A DNA stretch of 43,118 nt. Source: Oscillospiraceae bacterium (lineage in GTDB: Bacteria; Bacillota; Clostridia; Oscillospirales; Acutalibacteraceae). The stretch is from the NCBI GenBank assembly GCA_015065845.1, contig SVPQ01000021.1:1-43118 (forward strand), given 5' to 3'. The notes below the pieces were generated by a model that searched no databases, had not been told where the DNA came from, and saw only the letters and a list, made by a program, of their open reading frames with translations. Made by a program: the position numbers and the translations under genes. The number at the start of each line of letters is the position of its first letter. Positions within the stretch are counted from its first letter, which is position 1. Shown here piece by piece: positions 32,693 to 40,342 of this stretch.

Positions 32693-34312
32693 TTAATAAA
32701 TATCCTTACGACCAACCAATTTACCCTTATGCCTTGGTTCTAACACCCACGGCACATATTTGGTTGCTTTTTGCATTACTTTTACAACTAAATCGTTGTC
32801 AATAACTTCAGAAGCCGCACCTACTAAAGATACTGCCATATCTTTAACCTTTGGTGTAGAAAGAGGTTTCATTATTAAATTTTCTGTACCGACAAATGTA
32901 AATTTGAGTTTTCTTTTTGATGCAGTTTCAATTGGTCTTATATTGACTTTTAAAATGTCACTTTCATCCCATTCTGCATAGCAACAAACCTTGTATTTTA
33001 CACCCGCTAAAGTAATATCACCATATCTTAAATGGCCATCCATACCGCAAGTTATTGTATTTTTTTCATTACCCTCGCACCAACTCATAAGACATTCTTT
33101 TTCTTTGAATGTAAAGTTGATGTTATCTATATTACCCGCTCTTTTGCCATTTAAAAATGTAACAGTAAATGGAATTACACTGACAGGGAAGCCAATTAAA
33201 TTTAAAAGCACTTTTCTTTTAATTTCAATTGTTTTATTGTTTAATTTTGCTTCCTGTAATGAACGGATTGATACACTCGGGTTATCTATTTTGAACTCAT
33301 CAGCAATTCTGTAAAAATCCTCGTAAGCAGGTTCTTTTGCCCTTTTGTCAGGCTCAATAAATGCTTTCGGGAAGTGACGCCAGACACAATCTCTTGCCTC
33401 CTGTTCACTTGCAATTGCACCAAAGCATACTAATACAGCATTTTCTTCTGGGAATACAATACCGAATTGAGAAAACATTCCGTTTGCTCTATAACTTTGG
33501 TTTCCTCCATTACGCCATACGCAGTAACCGTAGCCTTTATCTGTATCAATATTTTTACAGATAGATGTATCCGCGTGAGCATCAGTCATTTCAAGAACCC
33601 AGTTTTCAGGAATAATCTGCTTTTTTTCTACCTTACCGTTATTGCTGAGGCAATACATAATTTTAGCAAGGTCTTCTAATTTTAAAGAGAGACCCCAGCC
33701 ACCTGCTTCTATGCCATCCTGATTTGTTTCCCATTCAGGAAAATCAATACCTAGTGGTGCAAAAAGACGCGGTGTTAAATATTCACGGAGTGTTGTTTTT
33801 GAAAGTCTGCAAATCATTGCACTTAAAACAAAAATATTTTCATTCACATAACGGAATGTACCTGGTTCACCATAAAATGATGATTTGAAATATTCTTCTA
33901 ACCAGTCTGTTTTATTTTTATTAAGGAAAAGATTTGGTGAAACACCCGCTGTCATTGTAAGAAGGTTTCTTACAGTAACTTTAAATATTCTGCCGTCAAC
34001 TTTTTCAGGAATGTATTCTGGAAAAACATCTACAATTCTTGTATCGAGATTAAAAAGACCTTCTTCTATTGCAAAACCTGCCGCAATAGCGGTAACAGTT
34101 TTACTTATAGAATATGCAGAATGCGGTGTTTCTTTATTAAATGGTGCACGATATAATTCACAAGCAACTTTGTTATTTTTTATTACCATAAAACTATGAA
34201 ACTCAAGTTTATTTTCTTTCATATCGCGTAAGAATTCTACTACTTCTTTTGAAGAAACACCAACTTCTTCAGGACTTTTTGCCCTTTCAAGTGTAAATTT
34301 TTCTTTTGCCAT
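32693..34312 (-). CDS. serine hydrolase, beta-lactamase/PBP4* family
   Basis: A 539-aa protein. The first 330 residues are a class C beta-lactamase-like fold with the SxxK nucleophile motif SISK (S68, K71) and the YxN motif as RYVNENIF. The remaining 200 residues form an extra beta-rich domain of the kind seen in AmpH/esterase-type relatives. No signal peptide, so a cytoplasmic esterase or peptidase role is more likely than wall peptidase or resistance activity. SD AAAGGAGTG precedes the ATG. Monocistronic, with its own terminator, divergent from the MFS gene. Confidence 0.85.
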   Translation of the reverse strand: MAKEKFTLERAKSPEEVGVSSKEVVEFLRDMKENKLEFHSFMVIKNNKVACELYRAPFNKETPHSAYSISKTVTAIAAGFAIEEGLFNLDTRIVDVFPEYIPEKVDGRIFKVTVRNLLTMTAGVSPNLFLNKNKTDWLEEYFKSSFYGEPGTFRYVNENIFVLSAMICRLSKTTLREYLTPRLFAPLGIDFPEWETNQDGIEAGGWGLSLKLEDLAKIMYCLSNNGKVEKKQIIPENWVLEMTDAHADTSICKNIDTDKGYGYCVWRNGGNQSYRANGMFSQFGIVFPEENAVLVCFGAIASEQEARDCVWRHFPKAFIEPDKRAKEPAYEDFYRIADEFKIDNPSVSIRSLQEAKLNNKTIEIKRKVLLNLIGFPVSVIPFTVTFLNGKRAGNIDNINFTFKEKECLMSWCEGNEKNTITCGMDGHLRYGDITLAGVKYKVCCYAEWDESDILKVNIRPIETASKRKLKFTFVGTENLIMKPLSTPKVKDMAVSLVGAASEVIDNDLVVKVMQKATKYVPWVLEPRHKGKLVGRKDIY

Positions 34313-34394
34313 AGTGTAACACTCCTTTGCAGTCGTGATTTTTTCTTATTTTATCATATATTTTTATAAATCTCAACTTTTATTTTCATTATGC

Positions 34395-34422
34395 TTGACA
34401 CTACATCTAAATATGGTAAAAT
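34395..34422 (+). promoter_or_regulatory. promoter of the MFS-HAD operon
   Basis: TTGACA (34395-34400), 16 bp, TAAAAT (34417-34422), about 43 bp before the TTG start. Confidence 0.7.
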
Positions 34423-34464
34423 ATTCTTTGTTATTTTACTACTAATTTCTGAGGAAGCGATTAT

Positions 34465-35736
34465 TTGAAAACACAACAATATTTAGAAAGTAAAAAATAT
34501 TCTTTACTCGTTTTTGTAGCGTGTTTTATTGCTTATGCCGCATCTTATGTCGGCAGAATAAACTACTCCGCCGCTTTACCCGATATTTTAGCGGATGGAC
34601 TTTTTACAAAGTCACAGGCTGGTATAATAGGTTCTGCATTCTTTATAGTTTACGGATTTTTCCAGATTATAAACGGATTTTTAGGCGATAAAATTTCTCC
34701 TTTTAAAATGATAATGCTCGGTTTATTTTTATCTGCGGGTACAAATATTTTAATGACATTCTGCACCACAAATGTTATGATGGCGGTTGTGTGGGGGTTT
34801 AATGGTTTTGCGCTCTCTCTTTTATGGGCGGCAATCCTTAAAATTTTAGCAAACATTATAAATTACGATATGCGTAGTAAAGCGTGTCTTAATATTTCTG
34901 CCACATTACCAATAGGTACAGTTCTTGCCTATATTTTAGCTTCAGTTTCTATTAAATTTTTCAACTGGAAATATGTTTTTTACACTTCTTCCGTTGTTCT
35001 TATTTTCGCTTTTGTTTTCTTCACTGTTACATATTTTCTTTCAAAAAAGCATATTACTGATGTGCCAATTGAAGGTAATATTAATAATAACAAAAAAGTT
35101 GACAATAATACTAAAAGCGTAAATAAATTTTTACCACTTTTCCTCTCTGCAGGTCTTCTCTTAGTGTTACCTGCAGACGCAATTCACGGTGCAATCAAAG
35201 AAGGTATTACCACCTGGGTACCAACTATGATTACAGAAACTTACAACACACCTGTTGCTTTTTCTGTATTCGTTTCTATAATTTTACCAATAGTAAATTT
35301 AAGCGGTAACTATATTGTTACACCTTTATATAATAAAGTGTTCAAAAAAGACGAACTTAAAACAGGTGCATTTATTTTAGGATTTGTTTTAATTCCATTC
35401 ACATTCCTTATATTTATGAAAAACTTACCAGTTGTTTTAAGCGTTGTTCTTTTAGCACTCGGCACTACCGCAATGCATACTTTCAACTATATGATTATAA
35501 CACTGGTTCCTATGCAATTTGCAAAATATGGTAAAACTGCAACTGTTACAGGTGTTATGAATGCAACTGCTTACATAGGCTGTGCCGCTGCTACTTATGG
35601 TTTCGGTATAATTTCAGATAACATTGGTTGGAATGGTACTGTTATTGTGTGGATTGTAATTGATATAATCGCTTTACTTTTCACTTCACTCAACATAAAA
35701 AAATGGAACAGGTTTAAAAATAATGAATGTTTATGA
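34465..35736 (+). CDS. MFS transporter, organophosphate:phosphate antiporter (GlpT/UhpT-like) family
   Basis: A 423-aa membrane protein with about 12 helices. The N-terminal pattern SYVGRINYSAALPDI, with the helix-1 arginine, and GSAFFIVYGFFQIINGFLGDK resembles GlpT/UhpT-type organophosphate antiporters, and the protein has the usual cytoplasmic loop between helices 6 and 7. It likely imports a phosphorylated sugar or glycerol derivative in exchange for phosphate. TTG start with GAGGAAG 7 bp upstream. The gene overlaps the following HAD phosphatase by 14 bp. The substrate is unknown. Confidence 0.85.
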   Translation: MKTQQYLESKKYSLLVFVACFIAYAASYVGRINYSAALPDILADGLFTKSQAGIIGSAFFIVYGFFQIINGFLGDKISPFKMIMLGLFLSAGTNILMTFCTTNVMMAVVWGFNGFALSLLWAAILKILANIINYDMRSKACLNISATLPIGTVLAYILASVSIKFFNWKYVFYTSSVVLIFAFVFFTVTYFLSKKHITDVPIEGNINNNKKVDNNTKSVNKFLPLFLSAGLLLVLPADAIHGAIKEGITTWVPTMITETYNTPVAFSVFVSIILPIVNLSGNYIVTPLYNKVFKKDELKTGAFILGFVLIPFTFLIFMKNLPVVLSVVLLALGTTAMHTFNYMIITLVPMQFAKYGKTATVTGVMNATAYIGCAAATYGFGIISDNIGWNGTVIVWIVIDIIALLFTSLNIKKWNRFKNNECL

Positions 35737-36289
35737 TTTTGACAACACAATTTACGACGGCGAAAGTGCTTTTCATCTTTTTAAATTCTTTTTAAAGAAA
35801 GATAAAGGTCTTATTACATTTATGCCGGCAGTAATTACCGCTTTTACAAAATACAAACTCGGTAAATTAACTGTGGAAGAAGCAATAAACAAATACGCTC
35901 AGAGGGCACTTGATTATTATATTGCAAATCCGCATTACCGCAATTGTATGGAAGAATTCTGGGATGAACACGAAAAAAATATAAAACCTTTTTACGAAAA
36001 GGTAAGAAAAGATGATGATTTGATTCTCTCATGTTCACCAGAAATATCTTTAAGTGAAATCTGTAAAAGACTTAATGTAAAGAATTACATTGGTACTTCT
36101 ATCAACGAAGAAGAAGGTAAAATTGAGAGACTTTGTCTTCGCGAAAACAAGGTAAAAGCGTTTTTTGAAAGTTACCCCAACGCACAGATAGACGACCTTT
36201 ACACCGATTCTTTTAACGACAAACCACTTATGGATATAAGCAAAAATGTTTATTTAGTAAAGGGCAACAAAATAAAAAAAATAAAATAA
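35723..36289 (+). CDS. HAD-IB family phosphatase
   Basis: A 188-aa haloacid-dehalogenase-superfamily hydrolase. Motif I is YDFDNTIYDG (nucleophile D5, acid D7), motif II lies in LILSCSPEISLSE, and motif III/IV acidic residues appear in IDDLYTDSFNDKPLMDI. The cap region is the short helical type of subfamily IB, related to SerB and the YfhB-like lipid or sugar phosphatases. It overlaps the transporter gene by 14 bp, so it is translationally coupled, and it may dephosphorylate the imported compound. That link is inference. Confidence 0.88.
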   Translation: MNVYDFDNTIYDGESAFHLFKFFLKKDKGLITFMPAVITAFTKYKLGKLTVEEAINKYAQRALDYYIANPHYRNCMEEFWDEHEKNIKPFYEKVRKDDDLILSCSPEISLSEICKRLNVKNYIGTSINEEEGKIERLCLRENKVKAFFESYPNAQIDDLYTDSFNDKPLMDISKNVYLVKGNKIKKIK

Positions 36290-36297
36290 TAGTTCTT

Positions 36298-36342
36298 AAA
36301 ATCTCTTTTCGGTAATATATATTATCGAAAGGGGATTTTTTT
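36298..36342 (+). terminator. terminator hairpin containing the yabP SD
   Basis: The stem 36298-36315 with 36322-36339 contains several G-U pairs, a TATATA loop and a run of seven T. The 3' arm holds GAAAGGGGAT (36327-36336), the SD of the yabP ATG at 36343. Confidence 0.8.
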
Positions 36343-36627
36343 ATGATTTCAGAAGAAAAAAAGACTGGATTTTTACCACACAACTGCATTTTAGAGGACA
36401 GAAAAACGCTTTCTGTTTCTGGGGTCAATGATGTTGACAGTTTTGACGAACAGACAATTGTTGCTATTACCGATTTAGGTGAACTGACAATTCGTGGCGA
36501 AAAACTTCATATTACAAGACTTTCACTTGAAATTGGTGAATTACAGATTGAAGGAAATATTGCCGCACTTTCTTATGCCGATATTGCACCTAAAACTAAT
36601 AGTTTCTGGGGAAAGGTATTCAGATAA
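36343..36627 (+). CDS. yabP: sporulation protein YabP
   Basis: A 94-aa protein of the YabP/YqfC family: LEDRKTLSVSGVNDVDSFDEQTIVAITDLGELTIRGEKL fits the conserved core closely. It is a sporulation protein made in the mother cell and part of the conserved yabP-yabQ-divIC-yabR cluster. The stop overlaps the yabQ start (TAATG). The SD lies in the upstream terminator hairpin, so translation from readthrough messages should be suppressed. Confidence 0.92.
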   Translation: MISEEKKTGFLPHNCILEDRKTLSVSGVNDVDSFDEQTIVAITDLGELTIRGEKLHITRLSLEIGELQIEGNIAALSYADIAPKTNSFWGKVFR

Positions 36628-37193
36628 TGTACTCATTCGAGCAGAGTGAACAATTAAAACTTTTTTTGCTTTCTTTAGGTGCAGGCTTCGTTCTTGGAAT
36701 TCTTTACGATGTTTTAAGAACAATACGCCTGACATTTACAAAATCAAAAAAGTTGTTTTTCATTTTTGATATTTTGTATTTTTTCCTTTTTGGTCTGGGA
36801 ACTTTTATTTTTTTCTTAGCAACTAACAAAGGTGAATTCCGTTCATATATGATAATCGGAGAGATTATAGGCTGGATTTTCTACTACCTTTCTTTTGGTC
36901 TTGCCGCTAAAAGTTTCACCGATGCTTTTGTAAAAGCAATTCACGCTGTTATTAAATTTGTTTTTAAAATTATTTCTGCGCCATTTTTACTTATTTTTAA
37001 GGTGTTTTTAAAGATAAAAGAAAAAATATCCATAATTTCTCAAAAACTTACTAAAAAAATGCAGAAAAATCGAAAAAAACACTTGCAAAAACTACGGTTA
37101 TATGTGTATAATTTATTAGGTATATTAAAAGGCAACGGATTGTCAAAAAAGAAAGGTGGCTGTAACAATGGAGAACAAAAAGAGAACTCGTAA
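36627..37193 (+). CDS. yabQ: spore cortex biosynthesis protein YabQ
   Basis: A 188-aa integral membrane protein needed for spore cortex formation in Bacillus. Three hydrophobic helices lie in the first 110 residues, with the family block LGILYDVLRTIRLTF near 24-38. The C-terminal third is very basic (Lys-rich) and cytoplasmic. It overlaps yabP at its start and divIC at its end. Confidence 0.9.
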   Translation: MYSFEQSEQLKLFLLSLGAGFVLGILYDVLRTIRLTFTKSKKLFFIFDILYFFLFGLGTFIFFLATNKGEFRSYMIIGEIIGWIFYYLSFGLAAKSFTDAFVKAIHAVIKFVFKIISAPFLLIFKVFLKIKEKISIISQKLTKKMQKNRKKHLQKLRLYVYNLLGILKGNGLSKKKGGCNNGEQKENS

Positions 37194-37482
37194 AAAAACT
37201 AAAAAGCAAAGTTTTTTTATGACTTTAGTATTCACTGCGGCAGCAGCCTTTGCAATTTATCTTGCAGTTTCTTTCTTCTCTGCTTATAAAGATATTAACG
37301 AGAAAAAAGAAGAGTTAGCCGAGCTTCAGACCCAATATGAAGAGCAGGTTCAACAAAATAAAGATATTGAGAAAACAATAAAAGAAAATGACGAAGCCGC
37401 AATTGCTGAAAAATATGCGAGAGAAAACGGGTATGTCAAAACAGACGAACGAGTTTACATTGACATAACTCCGGGCACATAA
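37168..37482 (+). CDS. divIC: septum formation initiator (DivIC/FtsB family)
   Basis: A 104-aa bitopic protein: basic N-terminus, one helix (about 18-38), then an extracellular coiled coil (about 39-75) and the short conserved tail AEKYARENGYVKTDERVY. It belongs to the divisome complex with FtsL and DivIB. ATG 37168 is chosen over an in-frame GTG at 37156 because AAAGGTGG is 7 bp upstream of the ATG. It overlaps the end of yabQ by 26 bp. Confidence 0.9.
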   Translation: MENKKRTRKKTKKQSFFMTLVFTAAAAFAIYLAVSFFSAYKDINEKKEELAELQTQYEEQVQQNKDIEKTIKENDEAAIAEKYARENGYVKTDERVYIDITPGT

Positions 37483-37521
37483 TTCTATTCCAATTTATTT
37501 TAAAAACGAGGTAAGTCTTTC

Positions 37522-37992
37522 ATGGCAGTAGAAATCGGCGAAATCTTAGACGGTAAAGTTACCGGCATTACAAACTTCGGAGCTTTTGTTGAACTTCCTG
37601 ACAAATCAACAGGTATGGTACATATTTCTGAAGTTTCAAACACTTATATCAAAGATATACACGAAAAATTATCTGAAAATCAGGAAGTTAAGGTTAAGGT
37701 AATTGATATTAATGAAAAGGGCAAAATTGCTCTTTCAATAAAAAAAGCACTTCCACAAGAAGAAGCTCCTGCACCTAAAAAGACTTATGATAAACCCAAA
37801 AGAAGTGGTCAGCCACCTGTTTGGAATGGCGCTCCTAAAAATGAACCTGAAAATATGTCTTTTGAAGATATGTTAGCTCGTTTTAAGACAAGAAGTGACG
37901 AAAGAATGAGCGATTTAAAGAAAAACACCGCTGCAAAGCGTGGTAGTTCTGCTCCTCGTCGTGGCGGTAGCGGAACTCAACGCGGATTCTGA
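37522..37992 (+). CDS. yabR: S1 RNA-binding domain protein YabR
   Basis: A 156-aa protein. Residues 3-75 are one S1/OB-fold domain (GKVTGITNFGAFVELPDKSTGMVHISEVS...), similar to the polynucleotide phosphorylase S1 domain. The C-terminal half is a disordered basic tail with Lys/Pro and Arg/Gly segments (RRGGSGTQRGF) that could also bind RNA. The place after divIC matches the usual yabR locus; spoIIE, often next, is absent. The SD is weak (ACGAGG). Confidence 0.9.
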   Translation: MAVEIGEILDGKVTGITNFGAFVELPDKSTGMVHISEVSNTYIKDIHEKLSENQEVKVKVIDINEKGKIALSIKKALPQEEAPAPKKTYDKPKRSGQPPVWNGAPKNEPENMSFEDMLARFKTRSDERMSDLKKNTAAKRGSSAPRRGGSGTQRGF

Positions 37993-38010
37993 TTTTTTAT
38001 CATACGATGA

Positions 38011-38051
38011 AAAGGGTCTGTAAAAAACGCAAGTTTTTTGCAGACCCTTTT
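38011..38051 (+). terminator. terminator after yabR
   Basis: An 18-bp stem (38011-38028 with 38033-38050, one wobble; core AGGGTCTG) with loop GCAA. The following sequence is only moderately T-rich. The fumarase SD (GGAGGTT) is 10 bp downstream. Confidence 0.8.
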
Positions 38052-38074
38052 AGAATTTACGGAGGTTAAAAATT

Positions 38075-38917
38075 ATGCGTGAAATTGATGTTTCAATAAT
38101 TGAAAAGAAAGTTGAGGAACTTTTTATTTCTGCCAATGCAGAATTGCCAACATCTTTAGAGAATTTAATTAAAAATTCAAAAGATAAAGAAACTAATGAA
38201 ACTGCAAAAAATATCTTTTGCGATATGTGTAAAAATTTAAATATTGCAAGAGAAAATGAAATACCTATTTGCCAGGATACAGGAATGGCTGTTCTTTTTA
38301 TTGAGATAGGACAAGATGTGCATTTTATAAACGGCAGTTTAAATGATGCTATAAATAATGGGGTGAGAAAAGCGTATCTTGACGGTAAAATGCGTTGTTC
38401 CATTGTAAAAGACCCTATTCACCGTGGTAATACAAATGATAACACACCAGCACTTATACACTACTCAATAGTTGATGGTGACAAAGTAAAATTAACTGCC
38501 GCACCAAAAGGGTTTGGCAGTGAAAATATGAGCAGAATAAAGATGTTCACACCATCTGCAACTGAAGAAGACATTATAAATTTTGTTGTTGATACTGTTA
38601 AAACTGCAGATGCTAACCCCTGCCCACCTGTTGTTTTAGGTGTAGGAATTGGCAGTGATTTTGAAGGGTGTGCAATTCTTTCTAAAAAGGCTCTCACACG
38701 CGATATTTCAATTTCTAACAAAAACGAATATTATAAAGAATTAGAAGAAAAAATGCTTACAGAAATAAATAAATTAAACATTGGTGCACAAGGCTTTGGT
38801 GGAGATATTACCGCTTTAAAAGTAAATATTGAAACAGCACCAACACACATTGCAGGACTTCCTGTTGCGGTGAATGTTGGGTGCCATGTGACGAGACATA
38901 AAGAATTTGTTATATAA
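38075..38917 (+). CDS. class I fumarate hydratase, alpha subunit (TtdA/FumA type)
   Basis: A 280-aa N-terminal subunit of the [4Fe-4S] fumarase/tartrate dehydratase family. The cluster cysteines lie in PICQDTG, GSDFEGC and the C-terminal VGCHVTRH; PIHRGNTNDNTPA and APKGFGSEN are substrate-region motifs. The length matches a stand-alone alpha subunit, which needs a beta subunit of about 180 aa, normally encoded directly downstream. Here the structured repeat and convergent azlDC follow, so the beta subunit is elsewhere or lost. SD GGAGGTT before ATG. Confidence 0.92.
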   Translation: MREIDVSIIEKKVEELFISANAELPTSLENLIKNSKDKETNETAKNIFCDMCKNLNIARENEIPICQDTGMAVLFIEIGQDVHFINGSLNDAINNGVRKAYLDGKMRCSIVKDPIHRGNTNDNTPALIHYSIVDGDKVKLTAAPKGFGSENMSRIKMFTPSATEEDIINFVVDTVKTADANPCPPVVLGVGIGSDFEGCAILSKKALTRDISISNKNEYYKELEEKMLTEINKLNIGAQGFGGDITALKVNIETAPTHIAGLPVAVNVGCHVTRHKEFVI

Positions 38918-38927
38918 TAACAATACC

Positions 38928-39070
38928 AATGATTTGCCCTGGCATAAATTGAAATCAATTTCATCATTTGCATCTTGCGATGCATGATTTGCCTGTCGGC
39001 ATTATATGGCAAATAGAATCATGTGAAACAATTCATGCATTTATGCAATTTATGGCGTAGCCAAATCATT
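38928..39070 (+). repeat. structured 3'-UTR repeat, copy 2
   Basis: A 143-bp relative of 32335-32480 with the same ends and helices. CATAAAT (38943-38949) pairs with ATTTATG (39048-39054), and TGCA (39036-39039) with TGCA (39044-39047). In both helices a G-C pair of copy 1 is an A-T pair here. It lies 10 bp after the fumarase stop and just before a terminator. Confidence 0.85.
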
Positions 39071-39085
39071 TTAATACAAAATAAC

Positions 39086-39120
39086 AAATCACTCGAAAGC
39101 TAAGTTCTTCGAGTGATTTT
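39086..39120. terminator. bidirectional terminator
   Basis: AAATCACTCGAA (39086-39097) pairs perfectly with 39108-39119, 10-nt loop. The T runs on both sides serve the fumarase gene and the convergent azlD. Confidence 0.85.
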
Positions 39121-39124
39121 CTTT

Positions 39125-39442
39125 TTAAATATATTTCATCAAAATCTCCACCACAAACACCGCTACACACGAGAAAACCGCAACCTGAACAAGACTGCGT
39201 TTAAACAGTGCCGCTATTACTGCAACTAAAAATCCTATAATCGCACTTATGTAAGAATCTGTCGCATAAAAAACCGCGGGTACTGTCATTACGCTTAAAA
39301 CTGTATATGGCACATAGTAAAGAAAAGATAAAATAAATTTATTCTTAATAGGCTTATTAACAAGCACTAAAGGTACCATTCTGACAAGATATGTAACCCC
39401 TGCCATAACTAAAAGATAAATAAAAAATTTGGTGTTATCCAT
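39125..39442 (-). CDS. azlD: AzlD-type branched-chain amino acid transport subunit
   Basis: A 105-aa membrane protein with three to four helices; VTYLVRMVPLVLV near the N-terminus and YYVPYTVLSVMTVPAV are typical of AzlD. It works with AzlC as an exporter of branched-chain amino acids or analogues. The start overlaps the azlC stop by 8 bp. Confidence 0.88.
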   Translation of the reverse strand: MDNTKFFIYLLVMAGVTYLVRMVPLVLVNKPIKNKFILSFLYYVPYTVLSVMTVPAVFYATDSYISAIIGFLVAVIAALFKRSLVQVAVFSCVAVFVVEILMKYI

Positions 39443-40166
39443 TATCTGCCACCTCTTCTTTTATTTCTTCTACCGTTACTGGCTTAATAAATGCAAACAA
39501 AGCACTTGCCACTACCGCACATATTATTACAGTAAAGCCTGTCGGGATTTCTTTTAAAACAGGTGCATAGTAAAAAATGCAACTTAACACAATTGATGTT
39601 GCAACGCAAAGTGCGGTCCATTTTTCTTTTTTTATAACAGGGACTACAATTGCTATAAACATTCCATAAATTGCAAGACCTAATGCTGAAATTACTATTT
39701 CAGGTAAAATATTACCTGCAATAGCACCTGTTAATGTACCTGACACCCAACCTATAACTGGTGTTAAAATCAGTCCCACCATATATTTAAACCCAACTTT
39801 TTCTTTGTTAGAAGATGCAACAGCAAAAATCTCATCAGTATTGCCGAATGCAATTAAAAATCTGTGTGGTATTTTTACGCTTTTTCCGAGTTTTTGTGAA
39901 AGTGATACCGACATTAACGAATATCTGGAATTTATGACGAGTTGCGATAATATAAGTTCAATTACAGTACCGCCACCGACCATTATAGGCACTGCCGCCA
40001 ATTGCCCTGCTGATGTTAAATTGGTAAGGGAAATTAAAACCGCCTGTAATACAGAAAGTCCGTTTTCAACAGAAAATATACCGAATGCAAAAGATACCGG
40101 AAAATACCCCACGCAAATTGGAAACCCTGCTTTTATACCCCTTTTAAAACTGTTTATTTCGTTCAT
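39435..40166 (-). CDS. azlC: AzlC-type branched-chain amino acid transport protein
   Basis: A 243-aa membrane protein, normal AzlC length. The conserved blocks RGIKAGFPICVGYFPVSFAFG, NLTSAGQLAAVPIM and LINSRY-type (QLVINSRYSLMSVSLSQ) are present. It is the large subunit of the AzlCD exporter. First gene of the minus-strand pair, with a promoter at 40201-40228 and SD GAAGGTC. Confidence 0.92.
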   Translation of the reverse strand: MNEINSFKRGIKAGFPICVGYFPVSFAFGIFSVENGLSVLQAVLISLTNLTSAGQLAAVPIMVGGGTVIELILSQLVINSRYSLMSVSLSQKLGKSVKIPHRFLIAFGNTDEIFAVASSNKEKVGFKYMVGLILTPVIGWVSGTLTGAIAGNILPEIVISALGLAIYGMFIAIVVPVIKKEKWTALCVATSIVLSCIFYYAPVLKEIPTGFTVIICAVVASALFAFIKPVTVEEIKEEVADNG

Positions 40167-40200
40167 AATCTGACCTTCATTTTCATTCTTGAATACAGAT

Positions 40201-40228
40201 ATTTTAACACATTTTCTGTATTATTCAA
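40201..40228 (-). promoter_or_regulatory. promoter of azlCD
   Basis: On the minus strand TTGAAT (40228-40223), 16 bp, TAAAAT (40206-40201), 34 bp before the azlC start. Confidence 0.6.
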
Positions 40229-40284
40229 TAGGCTATAAATTAAAACAACCAAATAAAAGAAAATTTTTTTGGTAAATGCACCAA

Positions 40285-40313
40285 TTCAATTAATGCAATT
40301 AAAATGATATAAT
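40285..40313 (+). promoter_or_regulatory. promoter of the large secreted protein gene
   Basis: TTCAAT (40285-40290), 17 bp, perfect TATAAT (40308-40313), 29 bp before the ATG at 40343. Confidence 0.65.
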
Positions 40314-40342
40314 TCTAGTATAAAAATAAGGAGATGAATAAA

